Shown: positions 19,465 to 28,752 of the stretch, one piece after another
Position numbering within the stretch: position 1 is the first letter of the stretch
How the letters are laid out: the number at the start of each line of letters is the position of its first letter
Assembly: GCA_946965045.2 (NCBI GenBank)
Contig: OX337229.1
Location: forward strand, 4,898,001 to 4,962,000
DNA: 64,000 nt
Direction: 5' to 3'
DNA from: Epithemia pelagica
Lineage: Eukaryota > Bacillariophyta > Bacillariophyceae > Surirellales > Surirellaceae
Translations under genes and position numbers: made by a program
Notes under the pieces: generated by a model
What the model was told of the DNA's origin: nothing
What the model saw: the letters and a program-made list of their open reading frames with translations, nothing else
Databases searched by the model: none

Positions 19465-20253
19465 GGTCCAATTTCCAAAATCTTTGATCAATCAATTTGT
19501 GTAAGTCCCGAGGACAAAACAGAACACAATTGTGGGACCAATCATGTCTGTGACACTCGGTGTGCTCTCAAGACGTGGGGGATATATCCAATAGCATTCT
19601 GGATTGCACCTTTTGCACTGGCAATAGCATATCCCCACATTTCTCGCTCCATTGCCGCATAGCAAAATCATGGTTTTGTGAGAACGAATGGTTTCCCGTA
19701 TTGTGATTTTGAGAGGATAAATTTTTGGGCCGGCCCGTGTGTTTTTTGGTCCGTATCAGGACAAACTTGTCCACAAGTCGTGAAGAGCGAAAGTTTGGTG
19801 GCTCTTGTTAGACTTGGAAGCCTGGCGTGGTCGTATATATCATCGGACAATCCATTGGATTGTGCTTAACACTTTTGTAAGCATTGCCGTAACCCCTGAA
19901 AGCCAGCGGACGCTCTTTCTCCAAATCGCACGATTGCTACCCCTTTCCAACACGTGCAATGTGCGATCCTCAGCTGGAGACAGACGACCGTTGCTCGCAA
20001 GATAAATTGCCAGTCTTGTGAAGATTGTCCATCCATAAGGGACAAGCAAGAGCCGTCAAACGAGACAACCCCACCGCGGCCGCCATGGTCTCAAACTATT
20101 TGGTTGGAGGATGATGAAAAGCGTTCCAAAAGCTACACAAAAGCGACCCCAGTTTTGAGCACATCTTTTCACCACATCATAAACTGAAGGCCGAAGTCTG
20201 AAGCCATCAATCAATCATAGTAACTTACGGAGATAACCAGAGTGTCGACGACC
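19465..20253. other. Gene-free stretch of about 790 bp
   Basis: It lies between two divergently transcribed genes, the hypothetical protein (minus) and the CGL160-like gene (plus). I see no conserved coding sequence, RNA gene or repeat. It presumably holds both promoters. Confidence 0.5.
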
Positions 20254-20910
20254 ATGTGGGGTTCTTCAACGACTGCCGTTTTTGTTTCCATTACCTTATT
20301 GCTGTCGATAATTGGAGTAGCTTCGTTCGGCACCACCCCACTGAGGATCCGATCTATGGGTCCAACAACGACAGTACCACGAATGGCAGCACCAACCGAA
20401 GGCGAACCGGAGGATGGATCCAACAACTATGACTTGCAACGAATCACAATTGGCGATCGTGAATTTTGGGCGCAACAAAAGGGTCTCATCACCGAAATGA
20501 CCGATGCGGCCGACGAACGATCCAAAGCAGCCATGAGAGAAAAGTTTTCCGAACGACGGTTGGCCCTCGTGGGCGACACGGCCTACATTGGCATGTTTTT
20601 GTTTTGCCTCTTGTGGCTGATAAACGAAAACCCCTTTGTCCCCCTTTCCTATTCCATTGGTGCTCTCATGGGAGTGGCCTATGCCTATGGATTGGGCAAG
20701 TATGTGGAAACTGTGGGTGGTAGTATTGACGACACGGCCAGTACGCGGGGAGCCGGTGTGGGGGAAGCCAGATTTGCCTTTTTGATACTCCTATTTATCA
20801 TTGTGGGACGGTTCCGAGATACAGGGATACAAGAAGTACCGGCCATTTCGGGATTTTTCACGTATCAGCTTGCATCGTTGAGACAAGGACTAAAAGAAAT
20901 CAATGATTGA
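20254..20910 (+). CDS. Plastid membrane protein of CGL160/AtpI type
   Basis: The protein has 218 aa from the ATG at 20254; an upstream in-frame GTG is not used. The N-terminus is a signal peptide ending GVASFGTTP, a textbook diatom plastid cleavage site, followed by a Ser/Thr-rich transit segment. The body has three or four hydrophobic segments: LALVGDTAYIGMFLFCLLWL, SYSIGALMGVAYAYGL and FAFLILLFIIVGRF, ending in GFFTYQLASLRQGLKEI. The order SYxxG, GEARF and the terminal GFFTYxxAxLxQ matches my knowledge of the CGL160/CGLD22 proteins, which share an AtpI (UncI)-like domain and help assemble the chloroplast ATP synthase membrane ring. The assignment is from motif memory and moderately sure. 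Single exon. Confidence 0.62.
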   Translation: MWGSSTTAVFVSITLLLSIIGVASFGTTPLRIRSMGPTTTVPRMAAPTEGEPEDGSNNYDLQRITIGDREFWAQQKGLITEMTDAADERSKAAMREKFSERRLALVGDTAYIGMFLFCLLWLINENPFVPLSYSIGALMGVAYAYGLGKYVETVGGSIDDTASTRGAGVGEARFAFLILLFIIVGRFRDTGIQEVPAISGFFTYQLASLRQGLKEIND

Positions 20911-21014
20911 GGCAACGTTTTGGTTTCGCTACTAGTCCATAGAAGATACAGGCGAGTGCACACTCATTGGCACCAGCATTTTCTCAAAGAAGGACTCAAG
21001 CCATGTGTTAACTA

Positions 21015-22189
21015 TTAGTTATGAGACCAGTGTTTTGTTTTGTAGCATTCGGGATATCCTGGAGGCCCCACCGGAACTGTTCCATTTCCAGTACGTCCAA
21101 AATACCCTTGTTTGCAGTGTTGCAAATACTCCGCATTTGCAACCGGTTCCATTCCCGGAAGCGCCATCATGTCTTGCATCCAGCGCCAAATGTTGCGATA
21201 TTCCCACAAGTGCTTGTGGTTCAACTTGAATCTAGAGTAGTAGACCGGGTCAAAACGGAAAATGGGCGGAAACAAACGAAGATCTGCTTCCGTGACTGTG
21301 TCTCCCACCAAAAACTTGTTCTCACTCAACGTCGAGTCTAGTTTGTCCATTGCCTGAAAAAAGGTTTTGTAGGCAGTTTCGTAGACGTCTTGATTGCTGG
21401 AAAAGCCTGCCTTGTACGATCCATTGGCAATCTCCTTGTAGATCCAGTCATTAATTTCGTCGATTGCTTCGCGGCTTTTGGGGGGATACAGATCCACTGA
21501 ACTAGCAGATGTCGATACTTTTTGAAAAACGGTCCCAAACATGCGCAAAATCTCGGCACTTTCATTGTTGACCACAGTCTTGCTCTGTTTATCGAACAAT
21601 ATGGGAACGGATTTTTGATCCAAAATACCAGACGCTTCATAGATTTCAATGGCGTACTTCTTCCCCAGCACGGTGTCTGTTGTGCAACTGGGAAAGCTCA
21701 CATGCTTTCCATTCTGTGTGGTTTGACCATTGGGTTCAAACTTCCAAAGATTTGCACCGCGTGGTTCCTCATCCGTACTTCGATTCGGGAACAAGACATT
21801 GACGGATATCGCATCTTCCAGCCCTTGAATGGCCCTACCCAACAATACACGATGACACCAAGGACAGTTATATGCGACATACAAATGGTATCGTCCCGCC
21901 TCGACCGGATACAACGCGTTGGGGGAATCTTCGACCCAATGTCGTGCCGTGGAAACTCCACGAACAAATTCACCGCCCGTCGTTCTGCAGCATTTGTTTG
22001 ATCGTCGGTGGTCACTCCTGCCGATCCGAAAACCAATGCTTGGTTGTCACCCGACGCACTCATGGTCATGGATCGTTTTGGGGTTTTGCGGAAGTACGTG
22101 TTACGTGTGGATCGAGTTGAGATTTGTGAGACGACACGCCGTGTTGGCACGAGGGAGTTCTTGGATGCTCTTCGTTGCTCCTTGACCAT
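21015..22189 (-). CDS. Glutathionyl-hydroquinone reductase (ECM4/GS-HQR, omega/xi-class GST)
   Basis: The domain is clear: GRYHLYVAYNCPWCHR with the catalytic cysteine (C71 in this model), PNGQTTQNGKHVSFPSCTTD, VPILFDKQSKTVVNNESAEI, then the helical GST C-terminal part with FLVGDTVTEADLRLFPPIFRFDPVYYSRFK. It reduces glutathionyl-quinones using glutathione. The catalytic frame has no ATG. A likely 5' exon starts at 22189 (MVKEQRRASKNSLV..., basic and Ser/Thr-rich, like an organelle presequence). Joining it by a GTACTT donor at 22097 to a CTGCAG acceptor ending at 21985 (113 nt) or a CGGCAG acceptor ending at 22018 (80 nt) restores frame into GEFVRGVSTARHWVEDS, the expected start of the fold. 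The first choice gives 353 aa. A sequencing indel is an alternative. Confidence 0.82.
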
Positions 22190-23327
22190 GTCCAAAAAAC
22201 GGCTTTCGTCCGAAAAAAGGTGCACTTCTCTGTGTGACGTACAGACGTCTACAAGAGTTCACATGAAAATTCTTTCCAGGGACATCGAGGCGGACGCGTT
22301 GTGGCAAGGAAAGAAAGGCGGCGGATGATGCACCAACTGTTCCATTCGACCATGACATGATAAGCAAGGAGAAAAGAAAAGCCAGAGAGTTGGTGTGATA
22401 CGAACTCGTTTTCGTGGTGACTGGGATTTGCTCAAAACCAAACGACGAAACCAAATAATTGAACATTATTTTTTTTGCGATGTTATGGAACGATGGAGAA
22501 CCATTTTTGTGACAAGCAAGTGACAAGTCGGAAGATCCCGAACGTCAGTCCACGAAACGCGATCTTGTATCTGGTAGTAGGAGTAGCCTATTCTATGTTC
22601 TCTACCTCTGTAGTAGATCTAGCTAGTGGGAGCAGGTAGATTTTTGATCGCACGTAGCACAGCGCCGAAAAGGTCGCGTCAGGCACGTGGCCAGCTTACA
22701 CTTCCGGTCTCAATTACTGACTATACATCAAATTGTACAAGATGCAGAACGGCCAGTGAATTTTGAGTACGCTCCAGTGATCACATCGTGCACGAGAATA
22801 GACTATAAAGTACTTTTGTGAGAAGGCCACCGATGGAGCATGGAAAAAGAAAGAACCGAGCAAAACTCTTTTGGACTTCACGGTATTCGTCGAGTGCTGT
22901 CTTCGTGAACCTGCATGCATCTTCAAAGCTGTCTTCGTAGTACATCTGCACCACACTGCACTGCAAATAAACAACGTATCCAACTCCAACACCTTTACTC
23001 TTTGTCTTGATTCTGTGAAGAGATATTCGTCGACTTGGATTTGCTTGGAGCTTCATCGCAATCCATCAAAGTGGGTATCATTGAAGGCCGGAAACGTACT
23101 GGTTGCTGTGGTGACTGGTGACAGGCGAAGGAGGGACCTTCTTCTTGAGCTATTGACGGAGTATCACATTATATTGGTCGACTTTGTTGCAGTTCCCTGG
23201 ATTTTGATGCCAGAGATATTGCTGTGAAAGAAATTCAAACTTCAACTCTTTTCCTCAACAACTTCGCTGCGTCAATCAAGCGGGGCGATCTCTGTCACTC
23301 CAACAACAGGCACAATAACGAAGCAAC
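22190..23327. other. Gene-free stretch of about 1.1 kb
   Basis: It lies between divergent genes (GS-HQR on minus, HMA-domain gene on plus). Short ORFs on both strands show no recognisable protein. A copy of the dispersed TAGTAGGAGTAG/CTAGCTAG-type motif lies at 22574-22640. It is likely promoters and leaders; a non-coding RNA cannot be excluded. Confidence 0.5.
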
Positions 23328-25762
23328 ATGTCTCGCCGTCGCGGAGAGTTTGAGCATCGAACATCGATTTTTGAAGGGGCATTTCGTGCCTGGTCTCATT
23401 TGGGTGGCTTACCACCTGAGGATTTGGAATCCAAGCCAACAGCGGATTTGGACCCCTTGACCAGTCCCATTGAGGACGACCCTCGCATTGCGTCACAACG
23501 AAAATCGGGAGAAATCAAAGAAACCAAAAATCCAGATGGCACGACACGTCGTGAATATCCCTACGAACCTCTACCGCGGTCCGGTCTGGCGCATCCCTAT
23601 GTCCAGGCAATCCTCAGTCCGTACGTGTTTGTTGTGCTATCTTCTCAAAGAATTGTCGTTTACTCATATTTTCATGTCTTGTTCAATCACAGATGGTTGG
23701 GCCCTGATGCGGACAATGAAGCAATTCAGCTTGGCTTAACGACCCTTCGAACATGGTGGCAACATCGACGAAAAGGTGAATCTGGCTCTGCGATTGCTGC
23801 ACTGGGAACAGAAAAGATGAAGGGTGTGGTGGAAGGATATACTCGGCATTTCTTTACATTGGCTCACTGTCTTGTGGTGCAGGACAAAGAACAACCGCCT
23901 CGGACATTGCATGGTAGGATGAAGGAACTAGAAAAAGCACGCAACAAACGAGGTAAAAAGAAGACCACCAAAGACGATGACAACAAAGCTTCAATCAATA
24001 TGGCCTCAGCTCCCTCGGACTTGGTTAGCGATATAAAGGGAGACTTGATGGATTCCAACTTGTCGCCGCTGGAACGTTTGCATGCAGCTCAAAGACGGCA
24101 ATTGGCTAGTTCTGGAATGATCCATCCACAAATGCCAGCCACAACTCAGGTGGACATTTCGAATCCCGGTCCTGTTGTTAATCTCAAGGGAAAATGTATA
24201 CCAGGGAAGATAGATTTACCTGGAATGGTAGAACAAGTCAATCATGCCGCCAACCAACTTGCTCACAGAGGTGGCAACGTACCGGTAGTATCCTCCTCGA
24301 GTGCATCGACCCTTACACAAACGCAAGCACCTTCAAATCAATATGGCGATCCGAATACAACACCAGTTGTGTTTGTTTCGAGCAGAGGAGATATCATGAT
24401 TGCAATGGAAATTGATGGAATTACATGCGCTCACTGCGTCAAAATTGTGGAAACGGTGCTGAAAGGCTGCAGTGGCAATAAATCTCCAATCGATGGATTA
24501 CTGGATGCCGCTGCCGATCAGAAGTTGAACGCTGTGTTAATAAGGATTGACAAGGCTAGCAATGCGAAACGAGTTGCCTTTGAATCGGCGCGCAACCTGT
24601 CCATGGTGGGATACACGGCAAAAGTAAAAGAGATGAGTATCGTGGGAGCCACTGCGGACCAAAAGTCCACCATGGACCTCGGATTGCTCAGTACAGCGTT
24701 TGAAGTTGTTGCCAACACAGATCCAAAGGATTTTTTTGACTGGAGAGTTCCCTGCACCTGTCCGGACAATGGAGTCCTTCGGCAAGACTGTGCTCGGTAA
24801 GTATGAGGATGTATCGGGCAAAAAGGCTGGTTTGGGGAATTATATAACTCACAGACTAATCTTTTGATGTCAGTCACGGTCAAATGAACACTCGCATCTT
24901 TGAGGCGTTTGAATCTCGTGAGAAACAGGTTGTCGATTACATGGCTGGTTGTGGTATGAAATACGGCATGCCTTGCACATGCGGTCCTGAGTGCCGTTGT
25001 AAGAATTGTCCCATTCATGGGAACAATGGTAATGGTGGCAGCGATGGCCTAGATGTGAACGAGGAAGCACAAATCCGTGCTGCAGCTGCAATGATGCAAC
25101 AGCAAACTCAAGCACCTCTTGCACCAGCGCCACGCCAACAAGTTCAGCTACAGGTACAACTCCGCGGTACATCGGCGAGTCCATTTGGCATGGACGATGA
25201 TGAGCCAATTCACGTAGAACAAAAAATGGATTTCTTTGGTCTGGAGCCACCAAAAGGTTCCCAACTGGCCGGTCTCGATAGAATGCAACGTGCCCCGTCC
25301 ATGCGACGATCTATGGAAGCGAATAAAGGACAACTTGGTGGTATAGTAGGCTTGCAACAACAGGAACCTCCCGCACAACAGGAACCTCAACCCATTCAAC
25401 ATCTCCCACTCATGGACGAACCAGGAGAACTGGGTCTATCTTCCCCGCACCGCCGTTCATCACAACGAAATCCATCAATCATATCATATGGTGGTCTTCG
25501 TCATATGTCAATGAATTCAGAAACGACTTTTGGTCGGGCAATGTCCGGACTCTCCGCACTCTCAATTGACTGGGAAAATTTGGAGGATTTTGATTTGGAA
25601 GTGGATCATAGCGCTCACATCAACAATAGCCAGATTGGCAACAAAATGGGAGGTGGAGGTATGGATCCTTCCATGAACGGGGGTCGACGATCAAGCTTTC
25701 GGAGACCTCATCACCCAGGAGCACACAATCCCGACAAAGAGCATGTGTCATTTGAAGTCTAG
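23328..25762 (+). CDS. Heavy-metal-associated (HMA) domain protein with Cys cluster (3 exons)
   Basis: The model is join(23328..23620,23693..24796,24874..25762), giving 761 aa. Intron 1 is 72 nt (GTACGT...CACAG) and free of stops in frame, so retention would add 24 residues. Intron 2 is 77 nt (GTAAGT...TCAG). The N-terminal half has a conserved-looking GLAHPYVQAILSPWLGPDADNE region and a basic linker. An HMA-like domain follows (IAMEIDGITCAHCVKIVETVL), with the CxxC that binds copper or other soft metals. About 130 residues later comes a dense cysteine cluster (CGMKYGMPCTCGPECRCKNC). The C-terminus is Gln/Pro/Gly-rich and probably disordered. The function is probably metal sensing or handling; no known full-length homologue is recognised. 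Confidence 0.7.
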
Positions 25763-26182
25763 AGAGATGATGATTTGGACGAGTCATCTGTTGAAGTGTT
25801 TACATGTCAGAAACAATGGCTTGGGGCTCACAAGACAAAACAACTCCTGCCAGATATATTTTGCAGCAACAATCACTGTCAGGCAATCAGTTGCATCTTC
25901 TCGAGTTGTCGAAGTAGTGCATATTCATTTATAACTTAGGGGATGTGATTGACTATTTCTGTGTTGTCCTTTCCTAGCATCTGAGGCTAGGACGACTACA
26001 ATATTGGATCCGCAATGGATTGGCTCCTTGTCCGACATTTTGACAAAAGCATTTGCGTTTGCCCTGCCAAGAATATGTTCGACAAATCTCCCTGGACAAA
26101 TAATGCATCTCAGTGATGAACACCGTCGGAGCGAGCATATCTCAAAAGTTAAAGAAGAAACGACCGAAGAGTACAAGAGGAT
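25763..26182. other. Intergenic stretch between convergent genes
   Basis: These 420 bp lie between the 3' ends of the HMA-domain gene and the thioesterase gene. No coding or repeat signal was recognised. Confidence 0.55.
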
Positions 26183-26836
26183 TTAGAGCCCTTCATGTGT
26201 GTTATCATCCCATGCCGCAGCTTCTCGATAGGATTTATCTAGTGAGGAATAACTATCCAGAAGATGTGATGTGGTCTCATTCGCCAATCTAGGGTAGCTC
26301 AAACTATCCACGAGATCACTGTCAAAGCCACACGTGTCTCGGAAAAACTCTTGTGGATTGACAACTCCCTTCTGCTTCCATCTTGTTACGACACCCTGAA
26401 CCACCACCTGAGCTCGCACACGGTTCCGACCTTCAATTGGGTAACGGAAATTCTGTACCATCCACAAATATCGTTCATCCATTGCCACAAGAGAGCTGTC
26501 TATCTGGAACTTTCGAAAGAGAGGACGAATCTCTCTTCGAAATCGAACAGCTGTGCTTGCCACCAAAAAGTTGGCTCCATCACGTGCCATGATCCCCAAA
26601 ATTCCATTCTGAGCCGTCATTTCCCATCGCGCCATTTCAGCATGGGCAAGGTATGCGGCATTGTTGAGATGTCCGAGATAGTCCACGTCAAACACACCAG
26701 CTCTGGCATAGTAGGAATGAATGTTCTCGCCAACTCCAACGATCGGATGAGCTTTGGTTCCGGAAAGCTTCCCAGGACCTGTAAGAAGCCCTTTGGCAAT
26801 GGTGAAAATCACTCGAGGAGTGTGGACCAATCCCAT
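26183..26836 (-). CDS. THEM6-like hotdog-fold acyl-thioesterase family protein
   Basis: The protein has 217 aa from the ATG at 26836. The frame stays open upstream through a hydrophobic stretch (FDFVFFRYLYQLSG) that begins at a TTG, so a short 5' exon supplying a membrane anchor may exist. The core is VFDVDYLGHLNNAAYLAHAEMARWEM: the D...HxNNxxY signature of 4-hydroxybenzoyl-CoA thioesterase/THEM6-type hotdog proteins. It is followed by VASTAVRFRREIRPLFRKFQI and YLWMVQNFR. THEM6-like proteins sit at the ER and act in lipid metabolism, but activity is poorly defined. The C-terminus is Ser/Asp-rich. Confidence 0.78.
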   Translation of the reverse strand: MGLVHTPRVIFTIAKGLLTGPGKLSGTKAHPIVGVGENIHSYYARAGVFDVDYLGHLNNAAYLAHAEMARWEMTAQNGILGIMARDGANFLVASTAVRFRREIRPLFRKFQIDSSLVAMDERYLWMVQNFRYPIEGRNRVRAQVVVQGVVTRWKQKGVVNPQEFFRDTCGFDSDLVDSLSYPRLANETTSHLLDSYSSLDKSYREAAAWDDNTHEGL

Positions 26837-27205
26837 GCCTGATAGCTGATAGAGATATCGGAAGAAGACGAAGTCAAACGTCACCAAAAAAAAGAAATCT
26901 TGGAAGGCTACAACCTACAACCTACAACACACGAAGATGTGTGGGTTGTGGGTTGTGGGTATCTTTTGCGTCCAGAATCCAGATCCAGCTGTTTTCGCGG
27001 AGAGTCTGGACGTCGCCCCTCCTGAATCGATCGTGACCCGACTGACTTTAGTGTCAGTGACGAACCGCACAGAAACAGACCGTCGAGAAAGGCGGAAAGC
27101 CAAACGTACAGCTTGTGTTTACTGTTTCACTGTTTACACAAAATTCGTTGGTTTCATCTGACGAAACAACCTTCTCTGTTCATACCAAACAAAAGAATCG
27201 AAACA
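26837..27205. promoter_or_regulatory. Divergent promoter region with a CTACAAC/GGGTTGT foldback
   Basis: These 369 bp lie between the thioesterase and CHCHD starts. At 26909-26960 three CTACAAC-like units face three TGTGGGT-like units around a short loop, forming an imperfect hairpin. Nothing coding was seen. Confidence 0.5.
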
Positions 27206-27932
27206 ATGGGTGTAAGTCTGCCAAGGAGGCATGATAGGATCAATTTCTGCTTTCGGTTTCACGATGCCCATCATATTCTTTGTTTATCCGTATGCTGGCA
27301 ATGAGGGTTGGGAGAATCTTCACACGTGTCCGATGCGACATATCTTTCACAGCGGGTGAAGAGGATCGGCAGCACCATTCCGTATTTTGTTTTCGCGTTG
27401 CACATCATGTCAATTCTCACCGGTCTCCTGTCTTTCTGTTTTCTGTGTGATACAGCGTGCACGACGTGGAGGAGGCATGGGACGCCGCCCAGCACCGGCT
27501 CGTCCGGCACCATCGAAACCAGCCGCTCGTCCAGCTTCCACTCAAGCGGCCCCTACGCCGCAACAACCCCAGACCAGTGTTCCTGCTGTCCAACAACCCC
27601 AATCAGGAGGAATGTTGTCGTCAATCGGTAGCACCATTGCACAAGGAATGGCCTTTGGAACCGGAAGTGCCATTGCTCACCGTGCCGTCGGTGCCGCTTC
27701 GGACAGTTTGTTTGGAGGCAGCTCCGACAAGCAAGCTGCTCCTGAGTATGCTCAAGGTGCCATGGAGCAACAACCCGTGGCTGCTTCGAACATGATGGAC
27801 ACTGGTGCTTGCGCTGCCGATAAACAATTGTACTACGACTGCATCAAAGACAACCGTGACGACCAAGTTGTCTGCCAGTTCCTCTTGGACCAGCTCAAGT
27901 CGTGCCAGCAGAATCAAATGTACAGTGGATAA
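27206..27932 (+). CDS. CHCHD2/CHCHD10 (Mix17)-like twin-CX9C mitochondrial protein
   Basis: The model is join(27206..27211,27456..27932), giving 160 aa. Coding exon 1 is only ATG GGT; the donor is GTAAGT and the acceptor GATACAG. Without it the first in-frame ATG would lie far upstream in the intron. The product starts MGRARRGGGMGRRPAPARPA, an Arg/Pro/Ala-rich N-terminus as in CHCHD2. A Gly/Ala-rich hydrophobic helix follows (SSIGSTIAQGMAFGTGSAIAHRA), then the CHCH domain with two CX9C pairs (CAADKQLYYDC and CQFLLDQLKSC). Such proteins are imported by the Mia40 disulfide relay into the intermembrane space and support cristae and respiratory function. Confidence 0.88.
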
Positions 27933-28452
27933 AGCAATATCTCGAGATTGCACTTGTCATGCAACGCTCATTGTGATGTCCATTTAGGTTAGTTTAGGAG
28001 ACAATGTTAGGCACCATCAGAAATCAATTAGCCATGAATTAGGTACGAAGTCTGAAGTAGTAGCTAAGTTCGAGTAATCGTAAAAAATCGAGATGCAATT
28101 AGCAGCGGTTGTGGGAGAACAAATAACGGCGTTGCCAAGAAAATGTACGGCGAATTCATTCCCATTTCTGTTCATTAAGGAAGTGGATCGTTCTACAGCT
28201 CTCTGGGGTTCTGCCTCTGGTGAGAGCCTTTCTTTCTCAAGTTGATTCTGTCGTTGATAATCAATATAGACCGATAAATTGCTTCTTTCCAATTTCCAAA
28301 AGGAGACGGGTGGCATTGAGCGAGATTGTGGACCAACTATGCTCTATGCTTCGAATCAACAGGAGTACACCTAGCTATTGGTGAGGGGACCGTTTGAAGT
28401 TAGAACGCGCGACGCATATGAAATTGCCTTAACGCCAATCGTAAGCGAGCAG
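27933..28452. other. Gene-free stretch before the gypsy element
   Basis: About 520 bp follow the CHCHD gene. No coding or RNA signal was recognised. The last five bases (28448-28452, AGCAG) are the left target-site duplication of the gypsy element. Confidence 0.6.
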
Positions 28453-28665
28453 TGCCATACCCATACATAATGGTAGGACGTAAAAATTATGATCTTTAGG
28501 AATTAGGCTAGGAAAGTGAACGATGGCCAGAGAAGCCATCTGCACACGGGACAAGGACGGACTGAATTCTGAGAACGTCGGTGTCAAAGATGTCACAGAT
28601 TCAACTAGGGACCTATCGAGTCATGTTTACGTGGAGTCGTGGCGGGACAGAGTCCGGGTACCGCA
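28453..28665 (-). repeat. 3' LTR of the gypsy element
   Basis: It is the 213-bp LTR at the downstream end of the minus-strand element. It matches 33957-34169 at all but one base. Confidence 0.95.
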
Positions 28666-28752
28666 CTCTACCTCTCCCTGGTCGGACCTAGGAAGTTCGA
28701 GCGGGCCATGGGAAAGCTTGATGGCCAGAGGCCAACGGCAGTAAAACCCATG

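Noticed and set aside
18770-19504. 244-codon plus-strand ORF opposite the hypothetical protein
   Set aside because: It is low-complexity Ser/Gly/Val-rich; the minus frame is longer and has a better-balanced helical segment.
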